From Streptomyces sp. NRRL F-525 (GTDB taxonomy: Bacteria > Actinomycetota > Actinomycetes > Streptomycetales > Streptomycetaceae): 64,000 bases of DNA. The stretch is taken from the NCBI RefSeq assembly GCF_000716605.1, contig NZ_JNXE01000033.1, positions 127,953 through 191,952 on the forward strand. The letters run 5' to 3'. The position numbers and the translations under genes were made by a program. This document shows, one piece after another, positions 12,230 through 20,613 of the stretch (the stretch's first letter is position 1; the number at the start of each line of letters is the position of its first letter). Below the pieces are notes generated by a model. The model had not been told where the DNA came from. It made no database searches and worked only from the letters and a program-made list of their open reading frames with translations.

Positions 12230-15170
12230 GCCGGGGTCGCCGAGGGTGCGTGCGTACGGCCGTCCGGCACCGCCAGCCGCAGCGAACCGGTGACCGTCGG
12301 CGCGACGGGCGGTGCGGGGGCAACGGGCGGCGCCCCGGGGACAGTTGGGGCCGGGGCCGGTGCGGCGGCCTGGTTCACGTTCCGCCCGAACCGCTCGCTC
12401 GGCTGATCGCCGTCGTCCGCGTACAGGTCCAGGGCCAGCCGCACGGGCACGTCGAACGCGTGACTGTCCTGACCGGTGCCGATGTAGAACTGGTCGTGCG
12501 TGGTCGCGCCGCCCACGGTGTCGCCGTGGGTGACCTGGTGGCCGTACTGATAGTCGGCCCCGAACCCGATGGACCCCCAACTCCCCAGCGGACCGCTGAC
12601 GCTGGCCATCGGCCCGAGCGCGCCGCCGTACGACTCACCGCGCTGCTCGGCGTCGCTGCCCGCCATCTGGGCCAGACCCATGACCTGGATGCCGGGCAGG
12701 ACCAGGTGATGGGTGCTGGCCTGTCCGGTGTCACGGTTCGCGGAGAGGAGCAGCCGGACCCGGCGGACGCCCGTGTCCGTGCTGTTCGGCACCTCGAAGT
12801 GCAGGGAGTGGCCGCCGTCGACCATCGCGTCCGTGGCGGCACGCAGGCCGGTGCGGGAGCGCGCTTCCCTCAGTCGGCGCAGGTTGTTGAGCTGGGCGTG
12901 CAGCCGGATCTGGTGCTCGGGCTCGTGGCCGCGCAGCACGCCGTGAGCGGACGGCAGGAAACCCTCGCGGCGCAGCCACGCCTCGGCCTCGTCGAACAGG
13001 CCGTCCGTGCCGGTGACCTCCAGCGGGGCCGCGCTCAGCCCGACGCCGTCCAACCGCTCAAGGGAGTCCGGGAGTTCACGCGTCTCGGCGGCGGTCGGCG
13101 GGTGCCCGGTGGCGTCCGCCTTGCTCAGGACCCGTAGGTCCATGCCGTGCGTCTGGGTGAGCGCCGGTGCCCGCGTCTCGGTGCCGTCCGGCCGGATCAG
13201 GGTGGCCCGGTACGTGACGCCGGACGGGGTGAGCAGATGGCCGCGGTTGGTGCGGATCGCGTGCATCGTGCCGGCGGAACTGCTCGCGCTGTAGGTGTTG
13301 GTGACGGTCGCCTGGGTCTGGCCGCGCAGGCCGAGGCTGCCGCCGATGGTGCTGGAGGCGTCCGGATGGCCCTGGCTGTGGTCGCCGGTGAGAGCGGCGG
13401 CGCCACTCCCGCTGACGCCGATACCGCTGGTGTACCTCGAAGACAGGTCCACCTTCGCGGTGTTGACCAGGTGGCTCTCCAGGTTGATCTGACCCGGGGT
13501 GCTCTGCCGCAGCGGGGTGCCGACGGCGGGCGTGGTGACCAGGTGCAGCATGCCGACCGCGTTGCCGGAGGCGTCGGTGACCACCGGCGAGTAGATCCCG
13601 CCGTCCACCTGCATGGGCAGCGTGCCCCGCAGCACCTGCTCGGAGAGGAAGTCCGAGACCTGCCCGGCGGCGGTGTCGTCCAGATCGGCGTGGAACGTCT
13701 GATGGACGTGCTCGTACAGCGCCCTCGGGTCGATCACCGAATCGACGCCGTAGAGCGGGAGATCGGCCACCGCGGCGGGCGCGGGCAGCGAACCCGGCGC
13801 CGGATCGGCGGTGGTGAGGTGCCGGGGGAACCAGATCGTGGTCGGCCCGTGGGACTGCGCCGTGCCCCACCCGTCCGGTGCGGGGGTGGTCGTGGTGGTG
13901 GGCGCGGTGACGGCGGGCGCGTCGACCCGCACCCGCCACCGGGTGCTGAACTCCACAGGATCAGAAGGCTCGTTGGAGCGCTGGGAGGACGTCGTCTGGA
14001 CGGCCTGCGTGACGGTCGTCGCGTCGCTCGCCTGGTTGTGCGTGATCGCCGCCGTCAGCGATCCGTCGATGGCCCGCACGGCGATCGGTGCGGTGATCGG
14101 CCAGGAACCGGTCCACGGCACCTGGAACGTCCGGTACGTCCCCGACGGCTGACTGGAGAAGTTCTCCCGCGTACCGAACCCGCGCCGCTCGACATGCTTG
14201 TCCGGGTCACGCGGGTCGAAACGCCCCTGCCGCAACGAGGCCCGCGCATCCGCGAGCGTCAACTGGACGTCGACCGTGTGATCGCGCCCGCCGACCCGGA
14301 CGGTGATGCGGAGACCGCCGTTCGAGCGCAGATACGGCAGTTGGAGCGCCAGGTTCTCCCGCGTCAGCTCGCCCCGCACCTGCTCGCGCACCGCCTCGGG
14401 CGGGTTGTCCGCGTCCAGCCCGAGCGCCTCGTAGACCTGCCCGCGCAGCCCCTCGATCACCTCGTCGGAGAACGGCTCCGCGTACACCAGCCCGACGGTC
14501 CCGTCCGGCACCGCGCCGTAGGAGTTCACGTAACTCGACGGCAGCTGGACCTGCGCGGGCGGCTGTGCGGTCGGGGCGTTCGAGGCGGGCCAGGTGAGTG
14601 GGGTGTCCGTGGGGATCGGCGTGGCGTCGGGGTCGTGGACCGGTGTCGTCTCGTCCTGGCTTGTGTGGTCGTGGAGTTGGGGGCCGGACGCGGTGACGTT
14701 CTCGATGACGCGGAGGTAGCGGTGCGGGATGTGGACCGGGGTCTGGGTCGTGGCCATGACGCCGGTGGTCTGGACGGTGGTGCTGTTCGGGTGGTTGCGC
14801 AACAGGAAGTCGTTGTCGCGCTGTTCGTCGGGCAGGCCGAGGTAGTGCAGGACCTCGTGGAGGAGGTCTTCGTCGGAGTGGTTGGCGTCGAGGTGGAGTT
14901 GGTTGGCGCGGCCCGGGTTCTCGGTCTCGGTGAGGGTGATCGTCTCGGGGTGACCGGGGTCGCTGATCAGGTTGAGGTTGATGTGGAGCTGGTCGCCCGA
15001 ACTGGGCAGCGCCAGGCCGGAGTTGAGGTGTGTGTCCAGAAGGCGCGTGATGCGGTTCTGGAGCTGGGTGGTGAGAGTCGGGTCAGTCGCCGTGACCGGG
15101 AGGTTGAGCGTGTAGTCGCGGATCCATTGGCCGTTGGGGGCCTGGATACGACGGACCTGCGTGCGGATGA
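6641..15170 (-). repeat. Module copy 3 of the giant gene (about 8.53 kb)
   Basis: Same order as copy 2: leader (about 15140), metzincin (14824-14859), beta blocks, frame break at about 12230-12290, coiled coil (about 9200-8300), Lys/Thr/Gly linker, OTU-like domain (7810-6930). It is closest to copy 2 at both DNA and protein level, which suggests a recent tandem duplication or gene conversion. Confidence 0.8.
12131..12229 (-). repeat. 99-bp perfect repeat next to the second frame break (copy B)
   Basis: Identical to 20515-20613, at the homologous place in module 3. As in the other copy, the DNA just beyond the high-coordinate end diverges and changes frame. Confidence 0.85.
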
Positions 15171-18100
15171 GAGTCGTAGCACCGCTGAGAGCCCCGGGTC
15201 GGGGCGAGTTGGACTGGTCCGCGTGTGGATCGAACCGCTCGGTGGAGTGCACAGCGGGACGGGCATGCGGGCGCAGGCCGTGCCAGGTGTCCTTGGGCGC
15301 CGGGTCGGCAACACGGGACGCGGGACGGTCATCATCGGCGTCACGCGTGGGCGCGGGACGGTAACGCCCGTCCGGCTGAACGCTGTTGGCGTCCTCCGGA
15401 CCCCGGGGCGCGTTCGACGGGGTGATGTTCGCGTTCGCGGCGCTCGCGCTGTAGTGGTTCAGGCCCGTGTAACGGACCTCCAGCGGTCGGGTGTTGGTGT
15501 TCGTCGGGCCGTAGCGCAGCACGATGCCACGGGGGCCGGCGGTTGTGTTGGTCACCGGTTCGAAGACGTGGATCGGGGCTTCGAGGGTGTCGGCGAGCAG
15601 GGGCAGGAAGGTGTCGCCGACCGGGTCCGCCCACGAGTCCGACCAGTTGTCCACCGCGTTGCCGAGCAGGGTCGCCTCGCCCCGGGTGAGGGGGACGGTG
15701 CTCCGGTGATAGCCGGCGGTCAGCAGCCACCGGCGTTCGTCCATGGTCATGGAGGCGCGCGTCGGCAGCGCGCCCGTCGAGCGCAGATAGGCGAACATCC
15801 GCCGGTTGCTCGGGGTGCCGGTCAGCGCGGGCGGTGCGCCCGGTGCCGAGACGGCCTGCAGATAGCGGGTCTGGAGATCGATCGGGTCCAGGTCCTCGGC
15901 GTGGGTGACGCCCTGGATGCCGTACACGTCCAGCTGGTTGTCGACGGCGGCGTCGGGCGCGTCCTCCACCAGCGCCGCGAACTCACCGGCGAGGACGCCC
16001 CGGAGCTGGCCGAGCACCTGCGGCGGGAGCGGGCGGCTGCCGTTGCCCGCGGCGGCCAGCCGGGCCCTGACCAGGTTCTGCAGCCCCCGCTGCGCGGCCC
16101 GCAGATAGCCTGTTCCGCGGTTGGCGGTCTGCGGCTCGTCCGCGAGTGTCCTGAGGGTGTCCCATACGTTGTCCTGCCGGGCGAGCCAGCCGGCGGTGCC
16201 CGGGGCGAGGGCCTCGATGGTGCCGTTGGCGGCGGCCTGCTGGAGGCGGGTGCGGACCAGGTCCGGCGCGCTGCCGATGACGGCGTAGAGGAGGCAGTAG
16301 CCGTCGCCGGGGGTCTCGACGACGCGGCCGGCGGGGGCCACGTAGGGAGACCGCGAGGCGGCCGTGCTCGTGCCCGGGAGCGGGGGCGACTGGACGAGCG
16401 GGGACTTGGCCTTGGCCTTCCCGTTGGCCTTGCTCTTGTCGGCGCCCGTGCTCTTGCCCTTGCCCTTGCTGTCCTTGCCCGACTTGTCCGTCTTGGCGTT
16501 GCTCGTACCGGACTTGGACGGCCCGCTCTTCTTCGGCTTCGGCTGCTGCTTCGTCGTGGTCGTGGGGATCGTCCCCGTGGTCCCGGCGGCGGGCGGGGTG
16601 TGGGTCTGGCCGCCGGCCGGGAGGGGGGCGGCCGGGCCGTCGGGGGTGGGCCAGCGGGGCGCGGTGGTGGCGAAGGTGGTCCGCAGGGACTGTTCGGGGG
16701 TCGGGGCGGTGTCCTGGACGTCGCCGGCCAGGTCCTCCAGCGCGTCGGTGGCCGCCAACTGTTCCGTGGCGGCCCGCTGTTGCGCGGTGACGGCGGCGGC
16801 GATCAGCCCGTTCTGGCGGGCGATCTCAGCCTCGGCCTCGGTCACCTGGTCCTGGGCCTCGCCCTCGGCCCGCGTCGCGGACTGGAGCTCGCCGGCCGCG
16901 ACGACCACGGCTGCCGCGTCCTCGTCCGCCTTCTCCACGGCCTTCCCGTGGTCCTGCTGCGCCGTGCGGATCTCGGCCGGCCGGTCGGCGACGGTCGCCT
17001 GCGCCTCCGCGAGCGCCGACCGGGCTGCGGTGAGCGCGGTGGTGGCCCGCTGGATCGCGTTCTCGGCGGTGGTGATCGCCGGGAGCGCTGCCTGGACGCC
17101 GGGGTCGGCGGCGACATCGGGCGCGGGGGTGTGCGGGCGCGGGGCGCCGGACGCGGCGGGGGCGGGCGTACTCGACTGCCCGTCGCCTGCGGCCTGTCGG
17201 GCAGCGGCGCGGGCCGCGTTCTCCGCCCGCGTCAGCGCGGTCAGGGCCGTCTGGAGGTCGCGGTGGCCCTGGGTCTCGTCCCGCTCGTGCCGCTCGATGA
17301 CCGACGGCAGGGTCGTGGCGGTCCGCCGGGCCTCCGCGAGCTCCTGTTGCAGCCGTACGACCTGTGCCCCGGCCTCGCGCGCGGCCACGGCGGATCGGGC
17401 CGCCGTCCTCTGCGCCTGTTTGTGGACGTCGGTCGCGTTCTTGAGCGCGCGCCGCGCCTCCTGGTGGGTCTTCGCGACGTCCGTGTACTCCTGGACGGCC
17501 TCCCGGCGGGACGTGGTGAGGACGTTCAGCAACTGCGGGGTGTCGGCGAGGACTTCGGCGGCGGTGTGCAGGCGTTCGGCCTGGACGTCGAAGGCGTCCC
17601 ACGCGGTGCCCAGGCCGGTGTCGGCGGTGACGAGGGCGCCGTCGGGGGTGAACTCCCAGCGGCGGATGCCCTGCGGGTCACGCGTCATCAGCTCCAGCGG
17701 GCGGTTCCCGAGCACGGCCGCGCGGGAGGCCCCGTAGAGCGCCTGGCCGAGCCGGGTGCCGTCCGGGTCGGCGCCGAGAGCGACCCAGACCTGCACGCCC
17801 CGACTGCCCGCGGGGATCGCGGAGTTGAGGAGTTCCGGCAGCGTATGCGGTTCTACGGTGGCCCAGTCGGGGACGAGCGCGGGCAGGTCGTGGAGGTCCG
17901 GCGGCATCTCGGCCGGGGTGAGCAGACCGTGGCCGAGCAGGTCGCGCTCCTCGATGCGGAGAGTGACCGTACCGGTGACGTGACGGGTGCCTTCGGGACC
18001 CTCGACCAGCAGGTGCGCGTCGGCGTCGACGACGTAACTCCGCGTCCCCCGCGCGCCGTTGGCGGGTGCGGAGGTGCTGCCGGACTTCAGCCAGTCGCGG

Positions 18101-20613
18101 CGGCTGCCGGTGGTGGTGCCGCCGAAGGCCGAGGGCTGGGTCTGCCGCTGGGCGACCGGGACGTTGACCCCGCCGAGCTGGCGGTTGTTGTCCTCACCGC
18201 TCAGGCGGTATGTGAGCGAGGTCGCGAGGGAGTGGTCGGCGCCGGCCGCGGTGCTCACCGTGTCGGTGGTGTTGTGGAGTTGGTCGAGCGTGACGTCGTC
18301 GGCGTTGGTCGAACGGCGCGGGTTGTAGAGCGTCACCGCGATCGACGGGGGCTGCTCCGGTGCCCCTTCGAACGGGCGGCTGCCGGGCATGGTGCGGGTG
18401 AGGTCGGCGACCAGCCGTGGACGGTCGAGGCTGACCTGCCCGGCCTGGATCAACTGGCCGAGCCGCACCGCCTGTCCCTCCACCGAGACGGACGTGATCT
18501 GCGAGTGCCAGCCGTAACCGCCGAGCGGCGCCACGTGGTTGAGGGCCGTCTCCAGGTGCGCCCAGCCGTCGAAGTGGAACGCCGGGGTCGGCCCCACCGG
18601 GTGGAACATCTGCGCGTCAGTGAGATAGGGGCCGGCCGGTCGCGGTGAGTTGCGCGGGTCGACGCCGGACTCGGCGGACGGAGCGGTCACCGTGGGCGCC
18701 GGTACCGGCACGTTGGTCTCGGTGCCGGTGAACCGCAGTGCCAGCCGGACCGGGACGGTGTCGGTGCGCAGGTTGCCGCCCGCCAGCAGCCTGTCGATCC
18801 ACTGGCGTACGTCCCCGTCCGCGTCGGCCCAGGCGATGACACCGTGCTGGATGAGGCCGCCGATGACGTTGGGCGGCCAGTCGACGACGAGCGCGGAACG
18901 GACCGTCAGCTCGTAGTCGTACTCCAGGCCGTCGAAGTCCGCGCCGTTGTCGGTGCGCAGCCAGAACCGGTTGTCGGCCGTGGTCGCCCGCCGGGCCGAG
19001 ATGCTGCTGGCCGACTGCGGGGTGAACCCGACTTCCGCGCGGTCCGTCGTGAGGGGATCGGGACCCTGGTCTGGACGGAGATAGCGGACCGCCGGCGTGA
19101 CCGGGAGCTGTGCCTGCCCGATCGAGGCGCGGGTGGCGGTGCGGCCCGCGGCGGTGTGCGACTGCCACTGTTCGAGACCCGAGCCGGGGGTGGAGACGCC
19201 TCGGACACCGGCCAGGTTCTGGGCCGCCCGGGGCCTCGCCCGCAGCATGACCTCGACCAGCCGCTCGCCGCCGTAACCGTGGTGCCGGAAGTGGAACCGG
19301 GTGGTGGCCGGGTGCGGGGTGCCGTCCGGGCCGCGTCCGGGCAGTGAGCGCAGTCCGGCGGTGGAGGTGAGCTGGGCGATCCGGCCGAGCACACCGGGCT
19401 GGTGGCCGGCGTGCCCCGGGGTGAACACTCCGGGTGCCTCGGTCTCGACCAGGGCCCGCAGCCGGCGCCCGACCTGGCCGCGCCGCTCCACCTCGTTGTT
19501 GAGCGGCACCAACGGGATCGGGGCGCCGGTGCCGGGTACGGGGGCCACGGGTACGGGGACGGCGGGGGCGGGGACGGTCTCGTACTCGCTGACCGAGAGG
19601 ACGCCGCCGAGGCCCAGTTGGCGGTTGCGCACGTACGACGCCGGCAGCGGGGCCTGGCCCTGGACGGGCGCCGGGGTGAGACCGGTCACCGAGCCCATCC
19701 ACCGTGCGTCTCGGTCGAGTTGGCCCTGGGTCATGAGGAACTGGAGGCCGTCCGGGACGTCCACCGAGAAGGTGACGGGGTCGATCGTGCCCAGGTCACG
19801 GATCCCGCTGCCCAGCGTGCGGGAGCCGGCCCGGACCGTGACCACATAGGTGACGTCGGCGACCACGCGGTGCAGGTCGCCGCTCTCGGTGGGGGTGCGG
19901 TTGACGCCCGTACTGGCCGCGAGGGTGTCCGAAGTGTCGGTGCGGGAGACCTTGTTGAGCCGTACCGCCGGGTTGAGCAGGTTCTTGTTCGGCTTGGTGG
20001 TGCTCTGGCCGGCGGAGGCCGAACCGTCCGGCTCGGTACCGGTGTTGCTCTGCGCCACCCGTGTGGACGCGCTCTGGGTGGCCGACCCGGTGCCGCCGAA
20101 CTGGTCCGACTTTCCCAAGGACTTGAGCTGCTGGGCGCTGTCGGTGGCCGAGACGCCGGTCTCCAGGTACTGCCGGGTCGTGTCCAGCAGCCGGGGCCGG
20201 TGCGCGACCGCCTGGATCTCCAGGGAGTACTGACCGTCCGCGAAGGTCCCCGGGAGGCTCAGGCCCTCAACTACGTAGGAGTTCTTGAACAGTTCGTGGC
20301 CGTGCGCGACGAGACTGCCCGGCGTGATCGCCGCGTGCCGGGTCTCGGCGGCGCGCGTCGTGTTGTCCGTCAGCCCGTGCCCGGCGAGCGGGAAGAGGCT
20401 CGCGCGCTGCGGCGCGGCGGGGGCGGGGGCCGTGCCGGGGGCGGTGACCGGGAGGATCGGTCCGGTGGCCGGGGTGGGGGGCGTCGCCTGCTGGGCCTGG
20501 TGGCGGATCTCCCGGGCGGCCCGCTGGAAGACGGACTCGATGGCGGCGGAGCCGCGCACGGTGTCGATCAGCGCGTCGTCCGGTATCCGCACCAGCTCCG
20601 GGCGCGGGGTGCC
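12184..20613 (-). CDS. Giant modular exoprotein, second frame segment (out of frame with both neighbours)
   Basis: This is the middle segment of the same gene, in a different frame from the pieces on either side. Homologous coding starts at about 20613 with PELVRIPDDALID. It continues through beta-rich blocks, a coiled coil at about 17600-16800, a Lys-rich linker at about 16540-16390, and an OTU-like domain (GDGYCLLYA, Cys codon 16294-16296; NHYSA, His codon 15454-15456). It then reads a metzincin motif HEVLHYLGLPDE at 14824-14859 and the next module's beta blocks up to GSLRLAVP at about 12290. The remaining 35 or so codons to the stop at 12184 have no counterpart in the other modules and are an out-of-frame tail. 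The in-frame ATG at 20715 also reads out-of-frame peptide, so I do not believe it is a start. The segment may be a frameshifted part of one protein, or an intact part obscured by sequence error. Confidence 0.75.
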   Translation of the reverse strand, partial: GTPRPELVRIPDDALIDTVRGSAAIESVFQRAAREIRHQAQQATPPTPATGPILPVTAPGTAPAPAAPQRASLFPLAGHGLTDNTTRAAETRHAAITPGSLVAHGHELFKNSYVVEGLSLPGTFADGQYSLEIQAVAHRPRLLDTTRQYLETGVSATDSAQQLKSLGKSDQFGGTGSATQSASTRVAQSNTGTEPDGSASAGQSTTKPNKNLLNPAVRLNKVSRTDTSDTLAASTGVNRTPTESGDLHRVVADVTYVVTVRAGSRTLGSGIRDLGTIDPVTFSVDVPDGLQFLMTQGQLDRDARWMGSVTGLTPAPVQGQAPLPASYVRNRQLGLGGVLSVSEYETVPAPAVPVPVAPVPGTGAPIPLVPLNNEVERRGQVGRRLRALVETEAPGVFTPGHAGHQPGVLGRIAQLTSTAGLRSLPGRGPDGTPHPATTRFHFRHHGYGGERLVEVMLRARPRAAQNLAGVRGVSTPGSGLEQWQSHTAAGRTATRASIGQAQLPVTPAVRYLRPDQGPDPLTTDRAEVGFTPQSASSISARRATTADNRFWLRTDNGADFDGLEYDYELTVRSALVVDWPPNVIGGLIQHGVIAWADADGDVRQWIDRLLAGGNLRTDTVPVRLALRFTGTETNVPVPAPTVTAPSAESGVDPRNSPRPAGPYLTDAQMFHPVGPTPAFHFDGWAHLETALNHVAPLGGYGWHSQITSVSVEGQAVRLGQLIQAGQVSLDRPRLVADLTRTMPGSRPFEGAPEQPPSIAVTLYNPRRSTNADDVTLDQLHNTTDTVSTAAGADHSLATSLTYRLSGEDNNRQLGGVNVPVAQRQTQPSAFGGTTTGSRRDWLKSGSTSAPANGARGTRSYVVDADAHLLVEGPEGTRHVTGTVTLRIEERDLLGHGLLTPAEMPPDLHDLPALVPDWATVEPHTLPELLNSAIPAGSRGVQVWVALGADPDGTRLGQALYGASRAAVLGNRPLELMTRDPQGIRRWEFTPDGALVTADTGLGTAWDAFDVQAERLHTAAEVLADTPQLLNVLTTSRREAVQEYTDVAKTHQEARRALKNATDVHKQAQRTAARSAVAAREAGAQVVRLQQELAEARRTATTLPSVIERHERDETQGHRDLQTALTALTRAENAARAAARQAAGDGQSSTPAPAASGAPRPHTPAPDVAADPGVQAALPAITTAENAIQRATTALTAARSALAEAQATVADRPAEIRTAQQDHGKAVEKADEDAAAVVVAAGELQSATRAEGEAQDQVTEAEAEIARQNGLIAAAVTAQQRAATEQLAATDALEDLAGDVQDTAPTPEQSLRTTFATTAPRWPTPDGPAAPLPAGGQTHTPPAAGTTGTIPTTTTKQQPKPKKSGPSKSGTSNAKTDKSGKDSKGKGKSTGADKSKANGKAKAKSPLVQSPPLPGTSTAASRSPYVAPAGRVVETPGDGYCLLYAVIGSAPDLVRTRLQQAAANGTIEALAPGTAGWLARQDNVWDTLRTLADEPQTANRGTGYLRAAQRGLQNLVRARLAAAGNGSRPLPPQVLGQLRGVLAGEFAALVEDAPDAAVDNQLDVYGIQGVTHAEDLDPIDLQTRYLQAVSAPGAPPALTGTPSNRRMFAYLRSTGALPTRASMTMDERRWLLTAGYHRSTVPLTRGEATLLGNAVDNWSDSWADPVGDTFLPLLADTLEAPIHVFEPVTNTTAGPRGIVLRYGPTNTNTRPLEVRYTGLNHYSASAANANITPSNAPRGPEDANSVQPDGRYRPAPTRDADDDRPASRVADPAPKDTWHGLRPHARPAVHSTERFDPHADQSNSPRPGALSGATTLIRTQVRRIQAPNGQWIRDYTLNLPVTATDPTLTTQLQNRITRLLDTHLNSGLALPSSGDQLHINLNLISDPGHPETITLTETENPGRANQLHLDANHSDEDLLHEVLHYLGLPDEQRDNDFLLRNHPNSTTVQTTGVMATTQTPVHIPHRYLRVIENVTASGPQLHDHTSQDETTPVHDPDATPIPTDTPLTWPASNAPTAQPPAQVQLPSSYVNSYGAVPDGTVGLVYAEPFSDEVIEGLRGQVYEALGLDADNPPEAVREQVRGELTRENLALQLPYLRSNGGLRITVRVGGRDHTVDVQLTLADARASLRQGRFDPRDPDKHVERRGFGTRENFSSQPSGTYRTFQVPWTGSWPITAPIAVRAIDGSLTAAITHNQASDATTVTQAVQTTSSQRSNEPSDPVEFSTRWRVRVDAPAVTAPTTTTTPAPDGWGTAQSHGPTTIWFPRHLTTADPAPGSLPAPAAVADLPLYGVDSVIDPRALYEHVHQTFHADLDDTAAGQVSDFLSEQVLRGTLPMQVDGGIYSPVVTDASGNAVGMLHLVTTPAVGTPLRQSTPGQINLESHLVNTAKVDLSSRYTSGIGVSGSGAAALTGDHSQGHPDASSTIGGSLGLRGQTQATVTNTYSASSSAGTMHAIRTNRGHLLTPSGVTYRATLIRPDGTETRAPALTQTHGMDLRVLSKADATGHPPTAAETRELPDSLERLDGVGLSAAPLEVTGTDGLFDEAEAWLRREGFLPSAHGVLRGHEPEHQIRLHAQLNNLRRLREARSRTGLRAATDAMVDGGHSLHFEVPNSTDTGVRRVRLLLSANRDTGQASTHHLVLPGIQVMGLAQMAGSDAEQRGESYGGALGPMASVSGPLGSWGSIGFGADYQYGHQVTHGDTVGGATTHDQFYIGTGQDSHAFDVPVRLALDLYADDGDQPSERFGRNVNQAAAPAPAPTVPGAPPVAPAPPVAPTVTGSLRLAVPDGRTHAPSATPAAPRARSWCGYRTTR

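Noticed and set aside
6497..18648. Long plus-strand open frames opposite the giant gene (such as 6497-12007 and 13147-18648)
   Set aside because: They run antisense to conserved module blocks, repeat the same shadow peptides in each copy and are rich in Arg, Gly and Val, as expected of GC-rich antisense frames. No ribosome site or domain supports them.
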